Under the pieces are notes generated by a model, which had not been told where the DNA came from, searched no databases, and saw only the letters and a program-made list of their open reading frames with translations. From the NCBI GenBank assembly GCA_963277665.1, contig OY728131.1:1391990688-1392054687 (forward strand): 64,000 nt of DNA, given 5' to 3'. Position 1 is the first letter of the stretch; every line of letters begins with the position of its first letter. Below are positions 36,606-47,377 of this stretch, piece by piece. The DNA comes from Viscum album. Lineage: Eukaryota; Streptophyta; Magnoliopsida; Santalales; Viscaceae. The position numbers and the translations under genes were made by a program.

Positions 36606-37899
36606 AAATCCCCAAAATCTTCCAGTTGATCGATCTAAGACTAAAAATGAACACATCCACAAAATCCAACCACTAGGACGAGGAACGCCTTAACCACCAC
36701 CTAACAAAACACACACCTCTATCCAAAAAACACAACCATCCAAAACTACTTCATACTAGACCAATATATGAAATTAAACCACATCCTCAACATGGGAGGC
36801 CAGAATGGACTACCCACCATTAGGATAAAACTAACATTAATCAAATTTTTAGGGAACTTATTCTAGACCCGTAGTGGGTCTCCCAACCTTGAAGAAACAA
36901 CTAGCTTTATCTAAAAACATGAGACAATATATAAATTCCATCATGATCCAACATAAGAACTCCCCCACAAGGGCCAAAAATCCCCACCAAAAGGGGTATA
37001 GGGGTAGGTAAATGAATGAAAAACAAATCCAAATTACAAAAAAAACCCAACCAAACCAAAAGGATAAGCTTTCCACAACACATAAAACTAAAAAAAGCCC
37101 ATTTAGATAATTCACTCACTAATAGAAGAGATATGAATTGAAAAAATAAACCCCACACCTACCTATTTCTCGACTACATGAAAAACATCACTGAGAGACC
37201 TATAGCCAAAGCCCAGATCTTGGAAGCATTTTCTTCCTTGAAGTATGGAGCTAACAATATCTGATTATCAATAGAAGAATTTAATATATACACATAGAAT
37301 ACACCTCCATTTTGAATAGAAGAAATTCAGTGTTTCTAAAATAAAACACGATTCAATTAAAAAAGGAGTTCTCAAAGGGAATAAAATCCATTCATACTAT
37401 GAAAAGAGAATAAAAGAGCCCCAGATACAATATATATGACAGAAAGAAACACTTCAACAACAGAGACTCTAAATTCATCCCAAAAACTTCCCTACTCCAA
37501 AAAATGGACTGGCGTGTCAGTAGAAGAGTTGGATCTAGATCCATGATGCTTCTTTGAAACACCATGATAGAATCTCATTAAGTTTCACAAGTGTCCATAG
37601 TTGTGGTAGGATTTTGGAGTAATAGCGCATGATTACCTCTTATGACCTCTCTTTCCACACTAATTGCTTATCACCACATTGTTCCCTATAGAGATTTTTG
37701 AGATGTCTGAAGGCTTCTTAATTCCCCTACCAGGATCCAGTCACTACCCATTCTTCTTACAGAAATACCCTTCACCACATATATGTACCAAATGATGATT
37801 CTCCATCGGAATCCCTCTTTCTAACTCAGCATAGGCATGAAGTTATTGCTTCACCACATCAATGAATGTGGTTGAACTGAGTTTTTTAACCTTCGAATG
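36606..37899 (-). other. E3 internal region without recognisable coding sequence
   Basis: Where pol would be expected there is none. Two overlapping minus-strand open frames at 36,858-37,158 encode hydrophobic, Trp/Phe-rich peptides with no known match. Stops elsewhere. Confidence 0.5.
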
Positions 37900-38330
37900 A
37901 TACTCCGAATGGATCCCAATCTCAAAATTTCAAGTCTTCTTGGGATCGTTTCCAACATACCCCAAATCATATGGAACTAGATCTACAAATTGAAGGTAGA
38001 TCTCTAAAAAAGTTCCAACACCTATTTGATGAAAAATATCTTTATCTTCTTCCTCGCCTTTGTCACCTCAGAAAAGTACTATTGGATCAATGAAGACATT
38101 AAGAACTCCCAGATAAGATTTATATGAGGTTCTCCATGAGACACTGGCTTCAAAAAATTCTAGGTTGGACCATCCAGAATAAAGGTATCAAATTTTACCT
38201 TTAATAACTCAAGAAACATAAGGAAACTGAAGTCTCTCTCAATCCTCTAGATCCACTCATCCGCCTTGAGAGGATCATCTTGACAATAAAAAAGAGGGGA
38301 GTTCAAATTCCATATTTCTAGAATGTAGTC
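37900..38330 (-). pseudogene. E3 gag relic
   Basis: Minus strand from about 38,290: QDDPLKADEWI, a stop, RIERDFSFLMFLELLKVKFD and TFILDGPT, then GEPHINLIWEFLMSSLIQ, a stop, and YFSEVTKARKK. This is the plant gypsy gag core (DPxxAxxWLxxIERDFxFL…KVKFATFxLxGPAxxWW…FxxxFxxxYFPxxVxxxKxxEF). Gag makes the particle. The upstream part (to ~38,700) is a likely leader with no defined start. It has several in-frame stops. Keeping gag while lacking pol is the main oddity of E3. Confidence 0.65.
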
Positions 38331-39779
38331 TATGGGATGATCATATGGAATGTTTTATAATGTTTCAACCCCAAATATTCACCTTAGATATCCATAAAAT
38401 CATTGTGGGGGAAGAAACTAAGAAAAAAGAAAACAAATAACTCAAAAAATACTAATCCATCAACAAGAATCCTCAATATCAGACCATAACATAACAAACA
38501 TCATTCCAAAAACATAAGAAAACAAAATACACCATCAGTGATCAACATCACTTTACAGTTTTATTTTTCTCTTTGAAACACTTCTCAAAAACCAATAATA
38601 TTTAAATAGGTTAGACTATCACCAATGGTGGCCAATAGAGCCTCACACATTCACATTATTGTGCCTATCTAGGAACCCATCCACTCATGCCACCAACAAT
38701 CATCCCTTTCACACACATCATCACATTTGGATTCTCATAAGAACACTAAAGTTCAACCACAACTTCTTTTCCACATTAAAAATTGAAAATTCAAACCATG
38801 TATTCACATTTTAATACATTTGGTCATTCTTCATGATTAGACATCATGATTTAAAAAACCGTACACTAATTGTGCGAAGTAGCCTCTAGAAAAATTAAAA
38901 AATTATTTTACTAACTGATTGTAGGTCATGCACCCTCAACAAAATGTAATCCAAAGCTTGCAGGGATACCTATAATAAGAAAAACAATTTTTCAAAACAG
39001 TGTGTTGACTTTGCACCAAGGTAAACACTCCCAAGAACTCAATTTTAAAATCTTAATCACACCAAAATGAAATGATAAAATGGGAACAAAATAATGAGTT
39101 ACTATTAAAAAATATCATTCAAAACTTTTCAACTAACTCCAAAAACATCATTTCATCATTGATTGTTTGGATAAATACTAATTTCTTCTTATCTAAAATG
39201 AATTAAAAAACACAGTTCAAAACATAATTCTATTACCCAGATATAGGATTTCAATAAACTCTATATTTATGTTATAGAAATAAAATCTCATTAAACCATT
39301 TGAGTTTCACCCCAAAAATAATCTTACAAAACCCCACTTTTCTAACCATTCGTTACAGTAAATTATGAAAATCCATTTTATACATTCTAAAACAATGTCA
39401 CTGCAACATTAAATTCTTCTTTTAACAATTCCAAAACAAGATCATTAAAAAAATTCCAGAATTAGGTATAACCTAAAATAACTCAGATGGGGAAACAAGT
39501 GTTGATGGTTGAGTTGTCCATAAGGTTGGTGATTATATGGAAGTCATTCCACCATCATGAGAAGTCCTTTAGAACCATTTCCCTATCTCCACATTGATTT
39601 CTAGGACCTGTAAGCTTTTTGATGCCACTTTTCAGACTCCCTCTTCATTCCCAAACACCAAACAATCTACAATAACCTAATAACACCAACAATCCAAGAG
39701 ATACATTGGTAACCCGAGATTCAGAATGAGAAATGTTTTATGACATTGTTCTTATTCCTACACCTTGAGCCCTAACAAT
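38331..39779 (-). other. E3 5' leader / untranslated interval
   Basis: No coding sequence recognised. Lies between the gag relic and the insertion point of E2, and continues across E2 to the PBS at 50,183. Confidence 0.45.
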
Positions 39780-39784
39780 CCTAC
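39780..39784. repeat. target-site duplication of E2 (left, cctac)
   Basis: cctac directly before TGTAATGTCTC. Identical to 50,108-50,112. Confidence 0.9.
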
Positions 39785-40949
39785 TGTAATGTCTCATATT
39801 TCTCTGTATTTTATTTTATTATTATATGGGAATTCTTCTAAGATTAGGCTATGAGACGTAGTGCAGTTCCAATGCCCGGTGAACCCGGAAAAAATGTTTG
39901 AATTTAATTAAATAATTAAATTACGTGCGCGTGCGGTTTTCTTGAAAAAGTGGAATAACTCCTGAAAGGGTGTTTGAATCAAAAATCAGAGAGCATCGTT
40001 GTGACCAAAGTAGTGGGTTTACCCTAGGAGAGACCAAACATTGGCTGGCACAAGTCGGTGGTGAATTCCATTTTTTAGACATAACCGTAATAAAATGTTT
40101 AATTAAAATATTTTTATAAATATTATGGTGGTGAGTATCTTTTTATCATTTTAAATAAAGGATTGTGTAGGGGTCTAGGGTTACAGACCTCATAACCTTG
40201 AAACCTCGGGAGGCTCTAGGAAATCTCTGGAGGAAACCCCCAACGCGGCGATGACGTTCTTGAAAAATGTCACTGGTGACGATGACGCGGCGACCAGATC
40301 CTCACCAAAGAATGCTGTGAATCTAGGTAGTGCGTTTGATTTATTTTTGATTTATTTCATGTTCTTGATTCCTATGATGAACACGGACTAATCCACAAAC
40401 AGATTAACCCACGGATCAATCGTATTTGTGGTATAGACTTTTGCATGGATTTGGGAAGAACATCATTCTTGCGATTTAATTTTTTAATCATTTTGGTTTT
40501 GATCTAACAGTGACGAACCTGGATCATCACAAACAATGATCAAGGTTTATCCGTCTTGTTCGTTGTGTTATTGAATTCCATGTTCTTTGTGGAGAATCCT
40601 CGTTCTCCCCACGCTTTACGTTCTTGGAGGAAATCGATCGTTGAACGTTCGATTGTTAGAGCAATGATCCGAGACTGTAGATCCAACCCTGGAATGATTC
40701 TACAGAGGTGCGACTATAGTGGCGACCAACAATTCGGATCAGATCAAGATATATTGGTTTTTGGGTGTTTTCTTTCAGATGAAGCAACACTTATTTTATG
40801 AACCAATTGAAGGTCTGAAACACCCGTATTCGTTGTTAGGATGATGAAAAGAACCTGAATCTTGAGTTTCATGGCAAACGGATGACCAAATCGAGATCCA
40901 GATATTCGGCCGAGGTGCGAGGAGGAAGACAGTGGTTTTGGAAATCCCG

Positions 40950-41450
40950 ACTACACAGCGTGTATAATGTGCTACACGGCGTGTGTTCTTCAATGGACTA
41001 CCTGGGGTGTACTACGGGAGTACAGGAATACAGGTTGGGTACACGACCAAGGACACTGTGTGTTCACCCTTCCTCAGCCAGACCCGGCCAGATACATGGG
41101 ATGCCAAGTGTACTAGTACACGGGCAGGCGACACGGATAGAAACCTTGTACAGGTACATGGCCAGCATACACAGAGTGAACCCCAGCTTCTCGGACATAG
41201 TGTGAAATCTTACTACACCCCATGTAGTGACTTTTATATGAAAATCCTAGATGACATGGTCCATTTACACGAGCAGTACTCGGATTCAAGGAACACGGCG
41301 TGTGATGCTTCTACATGTCATGTAGTTGAGTTTTACATAGCATGGGAAAATGACATGGACCATTTACATGGGCAGTATCTAGGGTCAAGGAACACGGCTT
41401 GTTACTATACTACACAACGTGTAACCCCATTTACATGGCTTGAGCCAATT
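40950..41450. repeat. palindrome-rich tandem-repeat block in E2 5' LTR
   Basis: Recurrent short dyads: acacggcgtgt (41,294-41,304) with variants at 40,961-41,000 and 41,392-41,402, ctacatgtcatgtag (41,310-41,324), and ctacacaacgtgtaa near 41,410. Two imperfect direct units of about 100 bp start at gacatggtccatttacacg (41,253) and gacatggaccatttacatg (41,353). The same arrangement is in the 3' LTR near 48,845-49,030. It could form hairpins in RNA or bind dimeric proteins. No function is shown. Confidence 0.75.
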
Positions 41451-42374
41451 CCCTTTTATGACTTGGACTAGTTTCTTTAGGGTTCATCCCCTTGGTCTTT
41501 CTCATTAAGGTTTTCGGTATCATTTCCTACGTATATGTGTATGATCCCCTCAATAAGACTTCCTAAATAGAGTTGTTGGAATCCCCTCTGTGAGACCTTG
41601 ATTCAGATCCTCTATTCATCCATGTATCCCTAGGTAGAGTTCATAGTATCAATGTGACCAATATTACCTGGGCGCCGATCCTCTTCTTAGTGGATCAGTT
41701 CGGACTGAGTTGTTGGAATCTCCCCATATCTATTGGTTGTGATCCTCATCTGAACATCATATTCTCAATTACTTGTGGAGTGTGTTCACCCAGAATGAGT
41801 ACTTAGTATCTCTCTCTTCAGACCTAGGAGTGTGTTCTCCTTGGTACATGCTTAGTGGAATCTTCGAGCGGGATCTTAGTGGTGGTTTCGTGATGGTCGA
41901 TCATGTATGAGTATATTTGGATATTCTTGTTATATTTTCTATAAACATATACTATATATAACTGATTGTATATTTCCTTTTTGGTATTTCCCTTGTTGTT
42001 TTGCTTTGTGGTTTCGGGGTGTCCTACTGGGTATTTCTATACTCACCCATGCACGGGCTTTGCCCACATATGTCGTGTCTTGTGCAGACGAGCGATCCTT
42101 TGATTGGATTCCAGGCGGACCAGGACCGAATGGTGATCAGTGATATCAAATAGTACTAGGTGTGTTCCTAGAGCTACGGATTGAAGTCCCAGTACCTTTC
42201 TTTATGGGTTGTACTTTTTTACAGACTCTCTTTTGGTGGGCTTGTACTTTTGGACCAGGGTTTTGCATTACTATACTTTACTTTCCTGTCGTACTCTGTT
42301 GGATGGGTTTTTAGTGTATGCATGCATTTCCATTTTTAGTAGTTTATAATTTTCAGCTTTCTGGGATTGGAGAT

Positions 42375-42390
42375 GTGTGTGTGTGTGTGT
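42375..42390. repeat. (tg)8 microsatellite in E2 5' LTR
   Basis: Uninterrupted tg run. The 3' LTR has the shorter, broken gtgtgtgcatgtgt at about 49,968-49,981, so the run changed after insertion. Confidence 0.85.
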
Positions 42391-42395
42391 ATAGG

Positions 42396-42406
42396 TTTAT
42401 ATAAAA
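42396..42406 (+). promoter_or_regulatory. candidate TATA box near the 3' end of E2 5' LTR
   Basis: tttatataaaa, about 110 bp before the LTR end. The 3' LTR lacks it (gtttagaggaaat). A competing candidate, ctatatataa, lies at 41,952-41,961. Which one served as promoter cannot be decided from sequence. Confidence 0.3.
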
Positions 42407-42519
42407 TGCCTCCAATGTTATTAACATGCCTACTCGGTGCTAGTCACTAGCCCCTGGCCTATTGAAGGCGAGTATGGGGAGTTGCGGCATGGGCTCCACT
42501 AGGACAGTTCATGATAGAG

Positions 42520-42531
42520 TGGTATTTGGGG
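42520..42531 (+). other. E2 primer-binding site
   Basis: TGGTATTTGGGG three bases after the LTR. The first six bases match the initiator-Met complement TGGTATCAGAGC, the rest is decayed. Confidence 0.75.
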
Positions 42532-42822
42532 TTTTGGTTCTACATTAGTACTGAGATTCTGTGAGTTGGTTTGGGGAAACAGTGTTAACTGTTTCAAGTT
42601 CAGCTTTCAGGCGAGGGACCCCAGTGTTGTTGTGGGTGGCTGACGTATCCATACACCAGGACTCTGATGACATGATTTTCAACTCGGAACATGAGAACAC
42701 TAGTTATAGGGGAATTTAATGGTACATGCATCATATAGGAATGGGTTGTGGTTTCCATTTCCTTCTTGAGTCATCTCTCTAGATATACTCACTGTCTGAG
42801 ATACATCTTGTATCTTTATAGG

Positions 42823-43940
42823 ATGCCTCTGTGATGCACACCCACTAGGATCCAACATCTCGATCATGAGGATGACCCCCTTAGTGATGAACCTTCGATA
42901 CATGGACCAGATCCCCCAGTTTTACCTTCAGGTGGTGTTCCAGTCATCCCACCACCTTTGGAGTAGTGTTTAGTGCCTGTTGTACAAGTGGAGGAGGAGC
43001 GCAGGCTGAGCGCACTCCAAGAGTTTCAGATACATTGACCCCTCAAGTTTCAAGGTGAGCCTGACCCTCATGCAGTTGAGGACTGGCTTGAGGCAATGAC
43101 CTGAGTCTTCCATTTGGTTAGGACACCAGCAGATCTAATGGTGATCTTGGCAGTGAGCCTTCTGCATGGCTCGGTGGGATGATGGTGGAGTTTGGTTATC
43201 CAGACCCACGATGAGGTGACTCTTACGTGGTCAGAGTTTAAGGATCACATCAGAGAGGATCTTTCATCGGTTACCTTGAGAGAAGTATGTATATAAGAGC
43301 TTCTTCAGCTTCAGTAGTGGACCATGATGGTGGCTGACTATTCATCGAGGTTTACCAACCTCTCACGATACTCGATGAATATGGTTAGGGATCAGTACTT
43401 CAGAGCTCATACATTTGAGTGGGGCTTGCGCTGAGACATCTAAGCTAGCATCATCCCTATCCGCATTCCTACTTATGTTGGGGTGCTTGAGCGGGATTTG
43501 GTGGTAGAGAGCTTCTTGGAAGAGCAGAGATAGACAGAAGTTGTTAGTAGTGAGTACGCTGGAGCAGAGACCTCGGTAGCAGGGAGCCGACGTTAGGGAT
43601 CTCGGCGTGGGAGACGTTTTCAGAGGAGATCCCATGATAGAGGATATGCCATACAGGGTTCACAGGGTGCATCCAGCCAGCCTAGAGAGTGGTGATGTTA
43701 CTCTTGTGATGGAAGGGTCATCTCGCTCAAGATTGTCTGACCTGCCATACAACTGACATGGTAGCAGGGGATGGACCACCGAGATAGAGGCAACATTTGG
43801 AGCAGACAGATCCGCGGGGTAGCGGACGTGGTATAGGAGTTGGGAGAGCCGCTGGAGGTAATCGCCGTTTTGACCACTTACCACCACCACCCCCAGGAGG
43901 TCCACCCCGGGTTCCGGGAGCTGGTGGAGAGAGGCAGGGA
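42823..43940 (+). pseudogene. E2 gag relic with CCHC knuckle
   Basis: Frame from ATG 42,823 runs to DEPSIHGPDPPVLPSGG, then LSALQEF, KFQGEPDPHAVEDWLEAMT (family FxGxxDPxxAExWLxxIE), TWSEFKDHI, ADYSSRFTNLSRYS, and a basic RRGRRFQRRS stretch. The CCHC at 43,696-43,736 reads CYSCDG then, after a one-base loss, GHLAQDC. After it a Gly/Pro-rich linker leads in frame to protease. About nine stops, mostly TAG/TGA. Gag would have formed the particle and the knuckle bound RNA. Confidence 0.85.
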
Positions 43941-43943
43941 TAG

Positions 43944-44300
43944 TTGCAGGCAGTGGGGGCTTATAACCCAGGTACTCCCGGAATGATTAGAGGTACAATC
44001 TGTGCCTTTTCCACTTCAGTTGTCTTACTGATAGACACAGGTGCTAGTCATTCTTTTCTGGCTTCTTATCTTGTTCAAGACCTTGAGATTCCAGTTGAGC
44101 CGTTGACTCGACCCTTACTCATAGAAACACCGACTGGAAAAGATTTAGAGATCACACACCTTTACAGACAGTGTGACCTGACCCTTGGAGGCGAGAGTTT
44201 CAGTTGGAACATCTTGGTGGTAGCGTCAAGGCCTTACAATTTCATTGTTGTTATGGATTGGTTATCCAAAGTTCATGCCCAGATTGACAATTTTAGGTGA
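43944..44300 (+). pseudogene. E2 aspartic protease
   Basis: 118 open codons. GTICAFSTSVVLLIDTGASH and SFLASYLVQ give the intact D-T-G active site. Then PLLIETPTGKDLEITHLYRQ and YNFIVVMDWLSKVHAQIDN match the C-terminal lobe (family FDVILGMDWLSxxxAxIDC). It is the best-preserved domain of E2. It would cleave gag-pol in the particle. As the surrounding polyprotein is interrupted by stops, it is not expected to be made. Confidence 0.88.
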
Positions 44301-44499
44301 AGGGTGCAGTGTGTCCGCAGTGATGGAACGAGGTTCTCCTTCGTCAGTGAAAAGGAGACGCAATTAGCGTAGGATGGACTCGTGTATAGGAAGTTATAGT
44401 AGATTTCATATCATTTGGCTAGCCTAGCCCTTGGGGTATTAGACATTACGATTTTCATGTTTCCAGCAGTAGTGGCTGAGTAAGAGGATGACTTTCTGA

Positions 44500-45290
44500 A
44501 GGATGTCCCCGTACTACCTCCCCATCGGGAGATAGATTTCTGCATTGAGTTGCAACCCGGGATGACACCGATATCAGCACCAGCATATCGGATGGATCAT
44601 GCAGAGCTTCGCAAGCTGAGAGTGTAGCTGGAAGACTTGCATAGGAAGGGCTTCGTGAGACCCATTTTTTCACCCTAGGTGGCCCCAGTGTTGTTTTCCA
44701 AGAATGCAGATGGGAGATTGAGGCTGTGTGTGTATTTCCGGTGCTTGAATCATTTGACCGTGAAGAACCGATATCCACTACTAAGGATCGATGACCTCTT
44801 CAACCAATTTAGAGGGGCACGATGGTTCTCGAAGGTTTATCTATGATAAAACTATCATCAGTTGCGATTACGGGATGAGGATATACCGAAGATGTCTTTC
44901 ATATGTCACTACTGTCACTATGAGTACTTGGTGATGCCCTTCCGCGCAACGAACACCCCGGCCATGTTTATTGGACTCATGAACCCGATCTATCATCGCA
45001 ATAGAGATCGGTTCATAGTGGTCTTCATTAATGATATCCTTTTGTACTCTGTGTGTAAGGAGGAGCATGCGAGACACCTAAGGATGGTTCTGGACACACT
45101 CTGAGAGGACCAGTTGTACAGGAAACTCTCGAAGTGTCAATTCTGGATAGAAGAGGTCCACTTTCTGGGACACATTATCTCAGTGGATGGAGTAGCGGTG
45201 GACCTAGATAAGGTAGAGGCTGTGTTAGCATGGCATCCACTTTGTAGTGTGATGGAGGTGAAAATATTATTTGGGTAGGCAAGCTACTAT
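44500..45290 (+). pseudogene. E2 reverse transcriptase relic, motif A and C Asp lost
   Basis: From 44,524: [70 protein letters not shown], two stops, then [16 protein letters not shown] and [11 protein letters not shown]. Motif A Asp (family FSKIDL) is Tyr. Motif C reads FIND, with Asp to Asn at 45,030-45,032, so one of the paired metal-binding Asp residues is gone. Downstream HFLGHIISVDG and a YYRRF block mark the thumb/connection. RT would copy element RNA. The changes abolish that independent of the stops. Confidence 0.9.
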
Positions 45291-45399
45291 CGGAGATTCA
45301 CTCTTCATTTCTCTAGGATTTCAGCACCCATGAAAACTTTTACCCGAAAGGGGCATCCTTTCATGTGGATTGAGGGATTCCAGTAGGATTTTCAACAGT

Positions 45400-45820
45400 T
45401 GAGATAGAGTCTGATGAGTGCCCTAATCTTGAGACTACCAAAAGAGGGTGTCAAGTACGTGGTGTTCTGTGACGCATCAGGAACCGAGCTTGGTTGTGTC
45501 CTGATGCAGAGGCAAGCGGTGATTACCTATGGCTTATGTCAGTTGAGGCCACACGAGCAGAACTACATGACCCATGATCTTGAGTTGCCAGCAGTAGTCT
45601 TCGCATTGAATATGTGGCGGCACTACCTGATGGCCGAGTGGTTTACCATCTACTATGATCACAAAAGTATCAGATATATCTTTTATCATAAGGATATTAA
45701 TTTGAGATAGAGTCCATTACTTGAGTTCCTCTAGGATTATGACTATGATATCGTTTATACTCCTGGGAAGGGGAACGTTGTGGCAGATGCTCTCAGGAGG
45801 AAATCATGTTCGCAGTTGCT
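45400..45820 (+). pseudogene. E2 RNase H relic
   Basis: 98 open codons hold [47 protein letters not shown] and [11 protein letters not shown]. After a stop the frame continues with YDYDIVYTPGKGN and VVADALRRKS. The three core carboxylates (Asp of FCDAS, Glu of HDLEL, Asp of YDHKS) are present. Degrades the RNA strand during reverse transcription. Sits between RT and integrase. Confidence 0.88.
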
Positions 45821-46059
45821 GGATGAGGCGACGAGGTAGTTGGCCTCTTTGCAGTTATCCTTCATGGATAGAGATGAGGGAACTTACCTTAAGTCGATGG
45901 TTGGTACCCCTCCACTCCTACAGTGAGTCAGAGAAGCACAACTCGAGGATGCTAGCTGTGATTCTTTCCATGCTCAGATATCCACAGGCGATGCTACTGA
46001 TGGATATTCAAAAGGAGGGGAGCACGTTTTTCTTTCTAGAGGGTGCACTGTAGTTCCAG

Positions 46060-46760
46060 TGACTTTGGGGGAGGAGGTTCTGAGGGATTTCCATACATCT
46101 CCTTTGGCGGTGCATCAAGGTGTGGAAAAGATATACCAGGACCGACGATGTTAGTTCTGGTGGCCATGAATGAAGAAGAGTGTGGGAGAGTTTGTTTCTT
46201 GGTGCCTTACTTGTCAGCAAGTAAAGGCTGAGCACCAGGTGCCAGCAGGTTTGACTCAGCTCCTTATGGTTCTAGAGAGGAAGTGAGATGGGGTATCCAT
46301 AGACTTCGTGATGGGTTTACCACGTATGTCCAGGGGACATCTGGGTGATCGTTGACCAGCTCACCAAGTCAGCCCACTTCCTAGCCATATGGGAGAAGAG
46401 TTCAGTAGAGAGATTGGGACTCCTCTACGTGCAAGAGATAGTTAGACTTCATGGAGTGCCATCCACGATCATCTCAAACCATGATTCCCGTTTCACATCA
46501 TGTTTATAGAAGGTATTGTATGATGCTTTTGGGACTCAGTTACGCTTGAGTACAGCGTTTCATCCTCAGACTGATGGTCAGACAGAGCAGACCATCCAGG
46601 ATCTACAGGATATGATAAGAGCATGCATACATGACTTCGGTCATTGCTGGGATGATCACCTACCACTGGTGGAATTTGCTTATAACAACAGTTATCATTC
46701 CTCTATTGTTATGGCATTATTCGAGGCTTTTTATGGACATCCTTGAAGGTCACCACTTTT
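46060..46760 (+). pseudogene. E2 integrase relic, second catalytic Asp lost
   Basis: Zinc region: FHTSPLAVHQGVEKIY … WCLTCQQVKAEHQVPAGL (HH-CC kept). Core: VSIDFVMGLPRMS (Asp at 46,302-46,304), a frameshifted SAHFLAI segment, IVRLHGVPSTIIS then N-HDSRF, FHPQTDGQTEQTIQ (Glu at 46,585-46,587), LPLVEFAYNNSYHSS, ALFEAFYGHP. In family members the block is ISDRDxRF. Here Asp is Asn (46,477-46,479) and Arg is His, both G-to-A changes. The 46,516-46,746 stretch is open. It would have integrated the cDNA. Confidence 0.9.
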
Positions 46761-46899
46761 CAGGACTGACCTAGGAGAGTTAGCACTCATGGGCCCATAG
46801 ATGGTGCGAGCTACTACAAGAAGGTGTAGGTCATCCAGGAGTGTATGAAGTCTGCATAGAGTTGGCATAAATCTTATGCCGACCGGAGACGGAGGCCCG

Positions 46900-47340
46900 T
46901 GGACTTCGAGGAGGGAGACCATGTGTTCTTTCGGGTCTCACATCGATGAGGATTATAAATATTTGGCTGACGTGGCAAGCTATCTCTGAGGTTCATAGAC
47001 CCTTTTCATATTATTAGTATATTTGGCGATGTGTCGTACTTCTTGTCTCTACCTCCTCAGATCGATCGAGTACACAACATCTTCCATGTGTTGCAGTTGC
47101 GGAGATACGTGCATGATCTATCACAAGTTATCGACTGGGGTAAGCTGGACATCGATGATGGAGAAACCTTTGCTGAGTAACCAGTGGAGATCTAGGAATG
47201 ACATGAAAATATCCTTCTTGGGAAATACATTCCCTTGGCGCGTGTCCGGTGGCAGCACACGAATCTCTAGGAGAGCATGTGGGAGAAGGAGGCCCATATT
47301 CATGTGCAGTACCCACATCTTTTTTAGTAGCCTTTGCTTT
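46900..47340 (+). pseudogene. E2 integrase C-terminus and chromodomain-like tail
   Basis: In shifting frames: an RFIDPFHII-type GPY/F equivalent near 46,990-47,015, then VLQLRRYVHDLSQVIDW (47,092 on), PVEI, KYIPLARVRWQH, ESMWEKEAHIHVQYPHLF. The IPLxxVxWxH…ExxWExE…YPHLF pattern is the chromodomain-bearing end of Tekay-like gypsy polyproteins, which targets integration by chromatin binding. Stops are TAG/TGA at expected Gln/Glu/Trp positions. It ends ~30 bp before the polypurine tract. Confidence 0.78.
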
Positions 47341-47364
47341 GGATTTTCGGGGACGTAAATCCCT

Positions 47365-47377
47365 AAGGTGGGTGTGA
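47365..47377 (+). other. E2 polypurine tract
   Basis: aaggtgggtgtga immediately before the 3' LTR TGTAATGTC. Nearly all purine, in the canonical place. Confidence 0.8.

Larger units (their letters stand above)
39785..42516 (+). repeat. E2 5' LTR
   Basis: Begins TGTAATGTCTC and ends GTTCATGATA, followed by gag and TGGTAT of the PBS. In the last 89 bp it differs from the 3' LTR at about 11 sites, mostly transitions, usually with A/T in this copy. It contains a palindrome-rich block (40,950-41,450), a (tg)n run at 42,375-42,390, and a TATA-like tttatataaaa at 42,396-42,406. The 162-codon frame at 40,983-41,471 lies in the palindromic block and is not a credible gene. Confidence 0.93.

Noticed and set aside
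36858..37158. Hydrophobic minus-strand frames suggestive of a membrane (env-like) protein in E3
   Set aside because: Trp/Phe-rich composition comes from reading purine/pyrimidine-biased DNA. No signal peptide, cysteine pattern or family match.
40983..41471. 162-codon open frame, longest in the window
   Set aside because: It lies wholly in the E2 5' LTR palindromic block. The matching region of the 3' LTR is not open in the same frame, and no domain is seen. Openness follows from higher local G+C.
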